In this document: piece after piece, positions 1-8,382 of the stretch
Position numbering within the stretch: position 1 is the stretch's first letter
Layout of the letters: each line of letters starts with the position of its first letter
Assembly: GCA_014764515.1 (NCBI GenBank)
Contig: JACXWD010000008.1
Coordinates: 27,617-91,616 of the forward strand
Length of the DNA: 64,000 bases
Source of the DNA: Candidatus Polarisedimenticola svalbardensis
Lineage (GTDB): Bacteria > Acidobacteriota > Polarisedimenticolia > Polarisedimenticolales > Polarisedimenticolaceae
Reading direction: 5' to 3'
Program-made: the position numbers and the translations under genes
Notes under the pieces: generated by a model
The model's input: the letters and a program-made list of their open reading frames with translations, nothing else
What the model was told of the DNA's origin: nothing
Databases searched by the model: none

Positions 1-1
1 C

Positions 2-373
2 GAATCGTACCCTGAAGACTACGAAGTCACCCTGGCCGAACATGCGGTCTGGAAGGCGACCCAGTACAACGCCATGGTGGAGGCCAAGCTGGAGATCGCC
101 CTTGAGGAAACATCCAGGATCCCCGACCGGGTTCAGAACGAGCCGGACTACATGACTCACTTCCTGAACGGTGTGCGCACCGCCCGGGACAACCACCTGG
201 GCAGTTGCGAGCACATGATGGGGTACATGTTCAACGGACGCAGCGGCGACACCAGCGCTCCGGCATGGCGTGACGGCAAGAACCTGGTTTACGGGCTGGA
301 GATGATCCGGCAACTACCCCAGTGCTTCATTCCGGTTCCCAACCCTCCGATCCTCGAGACGGCCCGGAAGTAG
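2..373 (+). CDS. C-terminal part of an unidentified protein (5' end outside window)
   Basis: Open frame from base 2 (ESYPEDYEVTLAEHAVWK...) to TAG at 371-373; codon-like composition; family not recognised. Confidence 0.55.
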   Translation, partial: ESYPEDYEVTLAEHAVWKATQYNAMVEAKLEIALEETSRIPDRVQNEPDYMTHFLNGVRTARDNHLGSCEHMMGYMFNGRSGDTSAPAWRDGKNLVYGLEMIRQLPQCFIPVPNPPILETARK

Positions 374-380
374 GACCTGG

Positions 381-2441
381 TCAGGGCGCTCCGAGTCGCT
401 CTTCCAGCACCGGCGTCAGGGGGTAGCCCGGGTGGGCCTGTTTAAGCCTGCCCAGCCACTCCCTGGCCGCCTGCACCTCGCCCAACCGCAGCGAGACCTT
501 GGCTGTATTGAACAGGGCGTCGGCATGATCCGGCGCCAGTTCCAGGGTCCTGAGATAGGCCGACCGGGCGGCCGGTAGATCCCCGCCCTTCTCTTCAAGG
601 ATCCCCAACTGGTTCCAGGCGTCCGCCATGGCCGGCTCCTGGTCCAGGGCGGCGCGGAGCATCTCCCTGCCGCCGTCCAGATCGCCACGTTTCCCCAGTG
701 TGGTTCCAAGAGCGGCCCGCACCGCCGGCTGCTCCCGGTCCAGGGCCAGAGCCTGGCGATACGCTTCTTCGGCATGGACCAGGTCTCCTGCGGAAAACAG
801 GGCGTTGCCCAATCCGAACCAGGTGGAAGGATCGGCAGGCTGCAGTTCTGCAGCCGCCTGGTATTCCCGGGCCGCTCCCCCCGGATCCCCGGAGATGTGC
901 AGGGCGTTGGCCAGGTTCCTGCGGATCTCCCAGTTCCCCGGCGCCAGTTCCGCCGCCCGGCGCAGATCGGCCAGCCCCTCTAGCGCGCCGGACACCGCCA
1001 GCACACCGGCCAGGGCCAGGGCGCCCGGGTTGTCCGGATCAACGGCCAGCACTTCATCGGCCACTACCCCGGCCTGCTCCGGATTACCTGTCGCCAGCAA
1101 GGCTCCGGCCCGGATCAGCTGGTTATGAATCGCCACACGGTCCTTGGGATCCGCCGACGATCCTGCCGTTCCCTCGACGCCGTCCCCGCCGGACAGGTAG
1201 CCGAGACTCATGAGCCGGCGGCGCTCCTCGCTGTCCAGCCCCGGCCCTTCGCTCATAGGCGGCGGCGGGAGGAGGTCCACCATGGCGGCAAGCCTGCGTT
1301 GCCACTCCCGGACCTCTTCCGGCCGGCTGCCGGCCAGGTTGTTCAACTCTTCCCTGTCCGCCGCCATGTCGTAAAGCTCCGGCCTGGGGGCTGCGATGAA
1401 CCGTGTTGCGCCGTCATGGAGGGAGTACAGGGGAGCCCAGCCGTAAGCCCTCAGGGAGAGTTCGCCCTCGGCATAAACCAGCGGCTGCTCCACTGGAAGG
1501 GACATCGGTGGAACCTTCATGATCTCAAGGAGGGTCGGAACCAGGTCCACCACGCTCACCGGGTCGTCGCGAACCGTCCCGGCGTCCAGAATACCGGGCA
1601 TGTGGAGGATCAGGGGGACCTGGATGGTGGAGCGGTAAATGAACAGGCCGTGGGTGTTCTCCCCATGTTCACCCAGGCTCTCACCGTGGTCCGACAACAC
1701 GGCAATCAAAGTGTTTTCAAGCATCCCCCGGGACTCGAGCCCGGACAGCAGCCTGCCGATCTCGGAATCGACATACGCCACTTCACCGGCGTAAAGATCA
1801 TCCCGGTAACGTGACGCAAACGGCTCGGGAGGATCGTACGAAGAGTGGGGGTCGTAGTAATGCACCCATTGGAAAAACGGCTTGCCGCTCTGGGGCAGCA
1901 GTCCGGCCAGCACCTGGTCGGTAGTCTCCCCTGCTTTCCGTTCCAGGATCTCACGGAACTCCACCGACGCGCCCCCTGGTCGGATCGGAGCGCCGGCGTG
2001 TGGCTCGTCGTAGGTGTCGAAACCCTGGTCCAGGCCGAATATTTTCGAGAGCACGATGCTGCTCACCGCCGCCCCGGTGCTGTACCCGTTTTCGCCAAGG
2101 TGCTCCGCCAGGGTCCGGACCCCTTCAGGAAGCCGGAAGTTGGTGTTCTCCCGGATACCGTGGGACGGCGGCTGGAGACCTGTCAAGATCGAGGCGTGGG
2201 ACGGCAGGGTCAGGGGCGTCACGGTCCAGGCGTTGTCGAATCGGACCCCTTCCGCCGCCAGCCGGTCCATGACCGGTGTCTCCACCGATCCGCCGTAACA
2301 ACCGAGGACGTCGGCACGGGTGGTGTCCACGGTGATGAGCAGGAGGTTGGGCGGCCGGCCATCTGAACTGGTCCCCCCTCCACAGCCCACCGCTGCCAGC
2401 AGGAGCAACAGGGATAGTGCAACCCTGCTGCCGGCGTTCAT
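381..2441 (-). CDS. Sulfatase-like (alkaline phosphatase superfamily) lipoprotein with C-terminal TPR repeats
   Basis: Lipoprotein-like signal (LLLLLAAVGCGGG), NLLLITVDTTRADVLGCYGG metal site, LPSHASILTG, LSDHGESLGEHG; C-terminal TPR repeats. Confidence 0.9.
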   Translation of the reverse strand: MNAGSRVALSLLLLLAAVGCGGGTSSDGRPPNLLLITVDTTRADVLGCYGGSVETPVMDRLAAEGVRFDNAWTVTPLTLPSHASILTGLQPPSHGIRENTNFRLPEGVRTLAEHLGENGYSTGAAVSSIVLSKIFGLDQGFDTYDEPHAGAPIRPGGASVEFREILERKAGETTDQVLAGLLPQSGKPFFQWVHYYDPHSSYDPPEPFASRYRDDLYAGEVAYVDSEIGRLLSGLESRGMLENTLIAVLSDHGESLGEHGENTHGLFIYRSTIQVPLILHMPGILDAGTVRDDPVSVVDLVPTLLEIMKVPPMSLPVEQPLVYAEGELSLRAYGWAPLYSLHDGATRFIAAPRPELYDMAADREELNNLAGSRPEEVREWQRRLAAMVDLLPPPPMSEGPGLDSEERRRLMSLGYLSGGDGVEGTAGSSADPKDRVAIHNQLIRAGALLATGNPEQAGVVADEVLAVDPDNPGALALAGVLAVSGALEGLADLRRAAELAPGNWEIRRNLANALHISGDPGGAAREYQAAAELQPADPSTWFGLGNALFSAGDLVHAEEAYRQALALDREQPAVRAALGTTLGKRGDLDGGREMLRAALDQEPAMADAWNQLGILEEKGGDLPAARSAYLRTLELAPDHADALFNTAKVSLRLGEVQAAREWLGRLKQAHPGYPLTPVLEERLGAP

Positions 2442-2551
2442 TCCTGTGGCCTCGCCGCCGCGATTTTTTCCAAGCGGCTGGCGACGCCGACCGCACAGGA
2501 CAACAGGTGGGCCTTGATCTCGGTGCGGTTAATGACGTGCTGTCGGATCAT
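2438..2551 (-). CDS. Possible 37-aa small ORF overlapping the start of the downstream sulfatase-like gene
   Basis: MIRQHVINRTEIKAHLLSCAVGVASRLEKIAAARPQE; its TGA overlaps the ATG of the 381..2441 gene (ATGA). Confidence 0.25.
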   Translation of the reverse strand: MIRQHVINRTEIKAHLLSCAVGVASRLEKIAAARPQE

Positions 2552-2632
2552 GGGGCGAAGTTTAACAGACTAGACGGGGAACCTTCCCGATTCCGTTACA
2601 CCGGAAGAATAAGCAAGAAGGAGATGTTCGGC

Positions 2633-2830
2633 TCAATGTTCCTGGAGATCACGGCGGAGATTCTGGACTGAGGGTTTCTCCGGCAGGTCACGGGGAGCCA
2701 GTTTTCTGCGGGACTCGAGCTTGCCGGTCCACTCGCGCGGGTGGAGACCGTAGGGGCGCAGATCGGACGAGGTTTCCATCCCGGCCCTCCGGGATAACCA
2801 GCCCGCAATTTTCCGCGTGACGTTGTTCAT
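2633..2830 (-). CDS. Possible small basic hypothetical protein
   Basis: 65-aa ORF MNNVTRKIAGWLSRRAGMETSSDLRPYG... in an otherwise unassigned gap downstream of crcB/DUF190. Confidence 0.3.
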   Translation of the reverse strand: MNNVTRKIAGWLSRRAGMETSSDLRPYGLHPREWTGKLESRRKLAPRDLPEKPSVQNLRRDLQEH

Positions 2831-2931
2831 GGCATGTCCGATTCCAAACAGCTGCCTTGAAGGTACCACGGTTCAGGTGGTCACGGTCGCATTGGCAATG
2901 GAGTTTTTCGGTGGCCGGACCGGTCAATCCG

Positions 2932-3270
2932 TTATTTTTTTGATCCACGGTAAAGACGGATCTCCACTTTCTCCAGTGTTGCCAACCCTTCTTCCACCGC
3001 CTGGTCCACCAACGGCATGAACGCATCGATCTTTTCCCGGGCGTCAACGATCTCCACAACCACCGGCAGGTCGGCGGACATCCGCAGGACCTTGGCCGTG
3101 TGCAGCCGGCTGTTGGCGCCGAAACCTTCAAGGCCTCTCAGCACCGTGGCGCCGGCCAGCCCATGCTCACGGGCCTTCAGCACCAGCCACTCGTACAACG
3201 GTCGGCCCTCGTGGTGATCGCCTTCCCCGATGAAGATCCTGAGCAGAACACCTTCTTCCGGAAGAACCAT
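2932..3270 (-). CDS. DUF190 domain protein
   Basis: LRIFIGEGDHHEGRPLYEWLVLKAREHGLAGATVLRGLEGFGANSRLHTAKVLRMSADLPVVVEIVD matches the DUF190 pattern; adjacent to crcB as often seen. Confidence 0.88.
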   Translation of the reverse strand: MVLPEEGVLLRIFIGEGDHHEGRPLYEWLVLKAREHGLAGATVLRGLEGFGANSRLHTAKVLRMSADLPVVVEIVDAREKIDAFMPLVDQAVEEGLATLEKVEIRLYRGSKK

Positions 3271-3278
3271 GGGTCACC

Positions 3279-3671
3279 TCACAACAGGCCGGAGGCGGCA
3301 TAACCGGCCCAGACCGCAAACACCACCAGCAACAGGTGGATCCCGACATAGACAGCGGCCCGCAGGTGCTGGCCGTCCTGCAGCAGGCCGAAGGTTTCAT
3401 ACCCGAACGTGGAGAAGGTGGTGAACCCTCCCAGAACCCCGATGAACAGGAACAGGCGCATTTCGGGGCCGATCAGCTGTCTCGCCTCCGCGAGCCCTGC
3501 CAGGAACCCGATGGCGAGGCAACCGGCGGCGTTGACGGCGAAGGTGCCGTACGGAAAGGTCGTGAACGGGAGCATCCGGTGCACCGCGCCGCCCATGGCG
3601 TATCGCAGCACCGAGCCTATGAACCCGCCGGAGCCGACCAGGATCCCCTGCATGAGCCAATCGGTTTTCAC
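3279..3671 (-). CDS. crcB: Fluoride channel CrcB/Fluc
   Basis: GGFIGSVLRYAMGG, FPYGTFAVNAAGCLAIGFLAGL, GVLGGFTTFSTFGYE motifs; GTG start. Confidence 0.93.
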   Translation of the reverse strand: MKTDWLMQGILVGSGGFIGSVLRYAMGGAVHRMLPFTTFPYGTFAVNAAGCLAIGFLAGLAEARQLIGPEMRLFLFIGVLGGFTTFSTFGYETFGLLQDGQHLRAAVYVGIHLLLVVFAVWAGYAASGLL

Positions 3672-3727
3672 CGGAGCAGTCTACAACGAGGCTAGAGCTG
3701 AACGGTAGTTCGGGTTACCATGGCTCC

Positions 3728-4465
3728 ATGCTTCGCCGTCGATTTTCCGTCATCCTGGTCAGCATCGCCCTGGCAGCCCTGCCAGTGGCGGCGGAAGTGC
3801 TGTTCCCCGAGTTCCTGGAGGAGGCCGGCCCGGCGATTGGCGCCGCGGATCAGTCCTGCCCGGTGGCCGAGAGCACGCCCTGGACCGAATCCGGGCAGTT
3901 CTCCACCTGTGCCGCCGTGGATTCGGATTTCAAACAGTTCAAGAAACTATGGCGGCGCCTGCTCCTGGACAGTCCGTCATTCCAGATCGCCCCGAGGGAG
4001 AACTGGAACCGACTGGCCAGCGGCATCCGCACCAACCTGTTCCGCTACTACGGTTTCCCGGGCAACGTCTACTTCGACGAGGAACAGGCCCTGGTGTTCT
4101 TCACCGTCCATGCCACTCTGTCCCCCTGCCCCGGCCCGAATCCGATGTTCCCGGGTAAGGATGAAACGGTCTACCGGGTCGGGTCTCCGGGAGTGATCAA
4201 ACCTGAAAAGGCGATCTCCGTGGACCCCCGTTTCCCTCGCTCGCTCCGGAAGGTCCGCACCGGAGGCGCCGTAATCCTGCGATCGATCATCGACCCCAGC
4301 GGCGTGCCGACCCGCCTCTGTGTCCTGCAGTCCAACCCGGACAACCAGGACATGAAAGACTCGGCCATGGAAGCGGTGCAACGCTGGCGCTATGACCCGG
4401 CACTGAAAGACGACACACCGGTGCCGTTTTACCTGACGATCCAGGTGAATTTTGCGTTGCAGTAG
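3728..4465 (+). CDS. Secreted protein with TonB C-terminal-like domain
   Basis: Signal peptide; C-terminal GGAVILRSIIDPSGVPTRLCVLQS...AVQRWRYDPALKDDTPVPFYLTIQVNF. Confidence 0.75.
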   Translation: MLRRRFSVILVSIALAALPVAAEVLFPEFLEEAGPAIGAADQSCPVAESTPWTESGQFSTCAAVDSDFKQFKKLWRRLLLDSPSFQIAPRENWNRLASGIRTNLFRYYGFPGNVYFDEEQALVFFTVHATLSPCPGPNPMFPGKDETVYRVGSPGVIKPEKAISVDPRFPRSLRKVRTGGAVILRSIIDPSGVPTRLCVLQSNPDNQDMKDSAMEAVQRWRYDPALKDDTPVPFYLTIQVNFALQ

Positions 4466-4528
4466 CCGTAGGGCCCTCGTCTTCTTTTCCCTGTACCTCC
4501 GCCCGGTTCTCCTGTAAGTTTTTAGCTT

Positions 4529-6373
4529 ATGCCGCCGGCTGACGGGCCGGATCAGGAGGAAACCGTGGCTGAAACCAAGCAGGGGCTGCTGAGTATCATC
4601 AAGAGCTACCCTTCCCAGTTCTGGGTCGCCAACACCATGGAGATCTTCGAGAGGATGTCCTGGTACGGCTGGTTCACCGTCATGGCGTTGTACGTCACCG
4701 GGTCGGTGGAGACCGGCGGACTCGGCTTCACCACCGAGACCCGGGGCGCTCTGCAGGCGATCGTCCCGTTCTTCCTGTACGTCATCCCGGTGTTCACCGG
4801 GGCGCTGGCGGATCGTTACGGGTTCAAGAAAACATTCATCACCTCGTACTTCGTAATGATTGCCGCTTACTACCTGCTGGGGCAGTTCACCACGTTCCCG
4901 ACGTTCTTCATGGCGTTCATGTTCGTGGCGGTCGGCGCCGCGCTGTTCAAACCTGTCGTGGTCGGCACTGTGGCCAAGGTAACCACCGAAGGCAACTCCG
5001 CCACCGGGTTCGGCATCTTCTACATGATGGTGAATATCGGCGGGTTCGCCGGGCCGATCGTGGCCGGCATCGTCCGGGGCCAGGGCTGGAAGTGGGTGTT
5101 CGTGGCCTGCTCGTTCTGGGCGTTCATCAACCTGATCATCGTTCTTACCCTGTACCGAGAACCGAAGATCGAGGACAGCCAGCGCCAGGGCGGGCTACAG
5201 AAGGTGCTGGACAACATGGTGGAGGTGCTGGGCAACGTCCGGTTCTTCCTGACCGTGTTCGTCGTTCTGTTTGCACTGATGTTCGCAAACTTGCGGATCG
5301 GCTGGTTCGAGCACTTCACGTGGCTGCACTGCGCCATCTTCGTGCCTGTCTGGCTGATAGGCAACGCCGTCTACGATCTGATGCTTCCCAAGGGTAGCGG
5401 CCAACCGACCCCGGCCGGTGAGATCAAACGGCCGGCGATGATGAAGCGGATGCACTGCAGCAACTGGCGGTTCGCCCTGTTCCTGCTGATCATGTCCGGG
5501 TTCTGGACCAGCTTCAACCAGATCTTCTACACAATGCCGGAATATATCCGTGACTTCACCGAAACCCGCCCAATGATCGAATTCGTCCAGAACACCTACG
5601 ACAACACTTTGGAATGGGCCTTCGGGGCACGAGATATCTCCCCGGCAGTCGCGACCATCAACCAGGATGAGCAGGCACAGATCGTCCACCACCTCCGAGC
5701 CGCCATCGACGGCGGGCTGACACCTGCCGCGCTGGAAGAGGCTTCACGGGAACTGCTGCACAGCAAGGTCCGGATCACTCCGGATGCACTCCAGGTGGCC
5801 ATCGACCGAGGTGGAGGGGATGTTGATTCCATCACCGCCGGGATCATGGAGAGCTCGCGGCAGTTCAACCCCGAGTTCGTCGTCAATATCAATGCCGGTG
5901 CGATCGTTCTCTTCCAGGTATTCATCTCCTTCCTCATGGCCCGGTTCCATCGATTCACCACCATGATCGTCGGGATGGTCATCGCAGCTGTCGGCATTGG
6001 ATTTGCCATGTTTGCCGGAACTCAGGGAATAATCGGCCTCGGCGGGTCGATCTGGGTTGTCGCACTCGGCCTGTTCATATTCTCGTTCGGGGAGATGATG
6101 GCCAGCCCCACCAGCCAGGAGTATGTAGGCAGGATCGCCCCTAAAGACAAGAAGGCGCTGTACATGGGGTATTACTTCGTCGCCATCGCCCTGGGCAACC
6201 TGTTCGGGGGCATCCTCTCCGGTGAGCTATACGGCAAACTGGCCCGGGACATGCAGCGACCGGATCTGATGTGGCTTACGTTCGGCGCCCTGATGCTGTT
6301 CACGGCGCTGATTTTCGTGCTGTACAACATATTTGCCCTGCCTAAGCACAAGGCCGAGGCACTGACACCTTGA
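4529..6373 (+). CDS. POT/PTR-family MFS peptide transporter
   Basis: NTMEIFERMSWYGWFTVMALYV start, ADRYGFKKTFITSY, multiple TM segments. Confidence 0.85.
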   Translation: MPPADGPDQEETVAETKQGLLSIIKSYPSQFWVANTMEIFERMSWYGWFTVMALYVTGSVETGGLGFTTETRGALQAIVPFFLYVIPVFTGALADRYGFKKTFITSYFVMIAAYYLLGQFTTFPTFFMAFMFVAVGAALFKPVVVGTVAKVTTEGNSATGFGIFYMMVNIGGFAGPIVAGIVRGQGWKWVFVACSFWAFINLIIVLTLYREPKIEDSQRQGGLQKVLDNMVEVLGNVRFFLTVFVVLFALMFANLRIGWFEHFTWLHCAIFVPVWLIGNAVYDLMLPKGSGQPTPAGEIKRPAMMKRMHCSNWRFALFLLIMSGFWTSFNQIFYTMPEYIRDFTETRPMIEFVQNTYDNTLEWAFGARDISPAVATINQDEQAQIVHHLRAAIDGGLTPAALEEASRELLHSKVRITPDALQVAIDRGGGDVDSITAGIMESSRQFNPEFVVNINAGAIVLFQVFISFLMARFHRFTTMIVGMVIAAVGIGFAMFAGTQGIIGLGGSIWVVALGLFIFSFGEMMASPTSQEYVGRIAPKDKKALYMGYYFVAIALGNLFGGILSGELYGKLARDMQRPDLMWLTFGALMLFTALIFVLYNIFALPKHKAEALTP

Positions 6374-6389
6374 AGAACCGGAGATCACG

Positions 6390-7619
6390 TTGAAATATCG
6401 AATCCTGATGGCAGCCGCCCTGCTGCTGACCGCTTGCGGATCACCTGCCGATGTCACACCGCCGGGCGGGCCGGGGGCCCAGGATGTCTCGGCGGAACAG
6501 ATCGCCCGGGACGTTCTGATCATAGACACCCATGTTGATGTTCCCTATCGCCTGAGGGAAAGTCCCGACGATATTTCGGAGCGGACCGAGGGCGGCCACT
6601 TCGATTTTCCCCGTGCCGTGGAAGGGGGTCTGAACGCGCCGTTCATGTCGATCTATGTACCCTCGAAGTACGAAGACAACGGCGCCAGGGCGGTGGCGGA
6701 CGAGCTCATCGACCTGGTGGAGCAATTCCAGAACGACTGGCCGGACAAGTTTGCCGTGGCGACTTCCCCGGACCAGTTGCTGGAACACAAGGACAAGGGA
6801 CTGATCTCCCTGCCCATGGGGATGGAGAACGCCTCCCCCATGGAAGGGGACCTGAAGAACCTGCACCACTTCTTTGATCGGGGTATCCGGTACATCACCC
6901 TGACCCACGACAGGTGCAACCATATCGGCGATTCTTCTTACGATAAGGAGCGGATCTGGCACGGTCTCAGCCCGTTCGGTGAAGAGCTTGTGCAGGAGAT
7001 GAACCGGATCGGGATGATGGTGGACATCACCCACGTATCCGACGAGACCTTTTACGCCGTGATGGAGATCAGCAAGGCTCCGGTCATCGCATCCCACTCC
7101 TCCTGCCGGGAATTCACACCGGATTTTGAACGCAACATGAACGACGACATGATCCTCAAGCTGGCGGGCGGCGGCGGCGTGATCATGATCAACTTCGGAT
7201 CCGCATTTCTGGACGGCGCCGCCCAGAAACAGACCTGGGGGTACTGGGACGCCTGGAAGGAATACTCGGAGGCCAACGGCGGTGAGATGAAGCATGGCGG
7301 CATGGACGGCTTCAAGGAACAGTACTGGACAGAACACGAGAAGATCACCGGGGACGTGGGAACGATCGCCGATCATATAGACCACGTCGTCGCCCTGGTC
7401 GGGATAGACCATGTGGGCATCGGATCCGATTTTGACGGCATCGGCACCCTCCCCAAGGGTATGGAGAACGTTACCGGGTATCCCAACCTGGTCCGCGAAC
7501 TCCTTTCCCGGGACTATTCTCGTGAAGAGATCGAGAAGGTCCTTTCGGGAAACATCCTCAGGGTATGGCGGCAGGTGGAACAGATTTCCGGGGAAATCCG
7601 GACCGGAGAACAGTCTTGA
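6390..7619 (+). CDS. Membrane dipeptidase (peptidase M19), lipoprotein
   Basis: VLIIDTHVDVPYRL, YITLTHDRCNHIGDSS, VDITHVSDETFYAVMEISKAPVIASHSSCREF, GIGSDFDGIGT. Confidence 0.93.
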   Translation: MKYRILMAAALLLTACGSPADVTPPGGPGAQDVSAEQIARDVLIIDTHVDVPYRLRESPDDISERTEGGHFDFPRAVEGGLNAPFMSIYVPSKYEDNGARAVADELIDLVEQFQNDWPDKFAVATSPDQLLEHKDKGLISLPMGMENASPMEGDLKNLHHFFDRGIRYITLTHDRCNHIGDSSYDKERIWHGLSPFGEELVQEMNRIGMMVDITHVSDETFYAVMEISKAPVIASHSSCREFTPDFERNMNDDMILKLAGGGGVIMINFGSAFLDGAAQKQTWGYWDAWKEYSEANGGEMKHGGMDGFKEQYWTEHEKITGDVGTIADHIDHVVALVGIDHVGIGSDFDGIGTLPKGMENVTGYPNLVRELLSRDYSREEIEKVLSGNILRVWRQVEQISGEIRTGEQS

Positions 7620-7795
7620 TCAAACTCATAAAGGTCGTGGATACCGATGGCATGGCGGTGCACTTCAACCCGGAACATGTCACCCATGTGCAACCGGCGT
7701 CGAACGATACGTCCGTCATCACCTTCACCCACGGGGAAAAGGTCGAGGTCAAGCTCCACGTCGACGACGTGGCCAGCCGCATCACCCGCGCCTGA
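7616..7795 (+). CDS. Small FlbD-like protein
   Basis: TTG start overlapping the M19 stop; IKLIKVVDTDGMAVHFNPEHVTHVQPASNDTSVITFTHGEKVEVKLHVDDVASRI resembles FlbD-type small proteins. Confidence 0.6.
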   Translation: MIKLIKVVDTDGMAVHFNPEHVTHVQPASNDTSVITFTHGEKVEVKLHVDDVASRITRA

Positions 7796-7796
7796 C

Positions 7797-7892
7797 GGGG
7801 ACAGCAACCGAAACCCGGGTTTCGGTGACAGCATTACAGTTTTGCGGAAACGGATAGGTGTCCCTGAAACTAGGGTTTCGGTTGCTGTCCCC
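7797..7892. repeat. Inverted pair of REP-like units (BIME-like)
   Basis: 20-nt perfect inverted repeat GGGGACAGCAACCGAAACCC (7797-7816) / GGGTTTCGGTTGCTGTCCCC (7873-7892); each arm begins a hairpin-forming unit, the left one containing the 20-bp palindrome 7807-7826. Confidence 0.85.
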
Positions 7893-8382
7893 GAATCTTT
7901 TTGAAGCCGTACTCTACCGAGCGGGAGAGGTCGTGGAGGGCGCGGGTCTCCCCGGTGCGGACGTACCCTACCGCCTCGTACGCCCGATGTGCCGCCTCGA
8001 ACCGGGTGTCGGACCAGCAGATCAGCCGGAGGATACCGAGTTCGGCGGCGTATGCCTCCGGGTATTCGATCAGTTTCCGGCCCAGCCCTTTTCCTCGCCG
8101 GGAGACGGCCAGGTAGACCTTCTTGACCTCCAGAACCTTCTCGCCGGCGCTGTCCGGGAACACCCGGCAGGCGGTGCAGCCGACTACCCTGCCCTGATCC
8201 TCCAGCACCCAGAACCGCGTATGGGACCGGGCCGGGGCCAGCAGGCCCGCCTCTTCCCGCTCCACGTCCATGACGCAGCCCGGGTACTCCAGGAACGCGG
8301 CGGTGATCAGCCGGATGATCGCCGGGGAATCCCCGGGCACCGCATCCCGTAGTCGGATCGAATCACTCATCGGTTTCATCAT
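7870..8382 (-). CDS. GNAT-family N-acetyltransferase
   Basis: IRLRDAVPGDSPAIIRLITAAF, VYLAVSRRGKGLGRKLIEYPEAYA, AHRAYEAVGYVRTGETRAL; ends inside the REP-like element. Confidence 0.88.
   Translation of the reverse strand: MMKPMSDSIRLRDAVPGDSPAIIRLITAAFLEYPGCVMDVEREEAGLLAPARSHTRFWVLEDQGRVVGCTACRVFPDSAGEKVLEVKKVYLAVSRRGKGLGRKLIEYPEAYAAELGILRLICWSDTRFEAAHRAYEAVGYVRTGETRALHDLSRSVEYGFKKIRGQQPKP

Noticed and set aside
3672-3727. Fluoride riboswitch upstream of crcB
   Set aside because: Only ~56 nt separate the divergent starts and I see no match to the crcB riboswitch consensus
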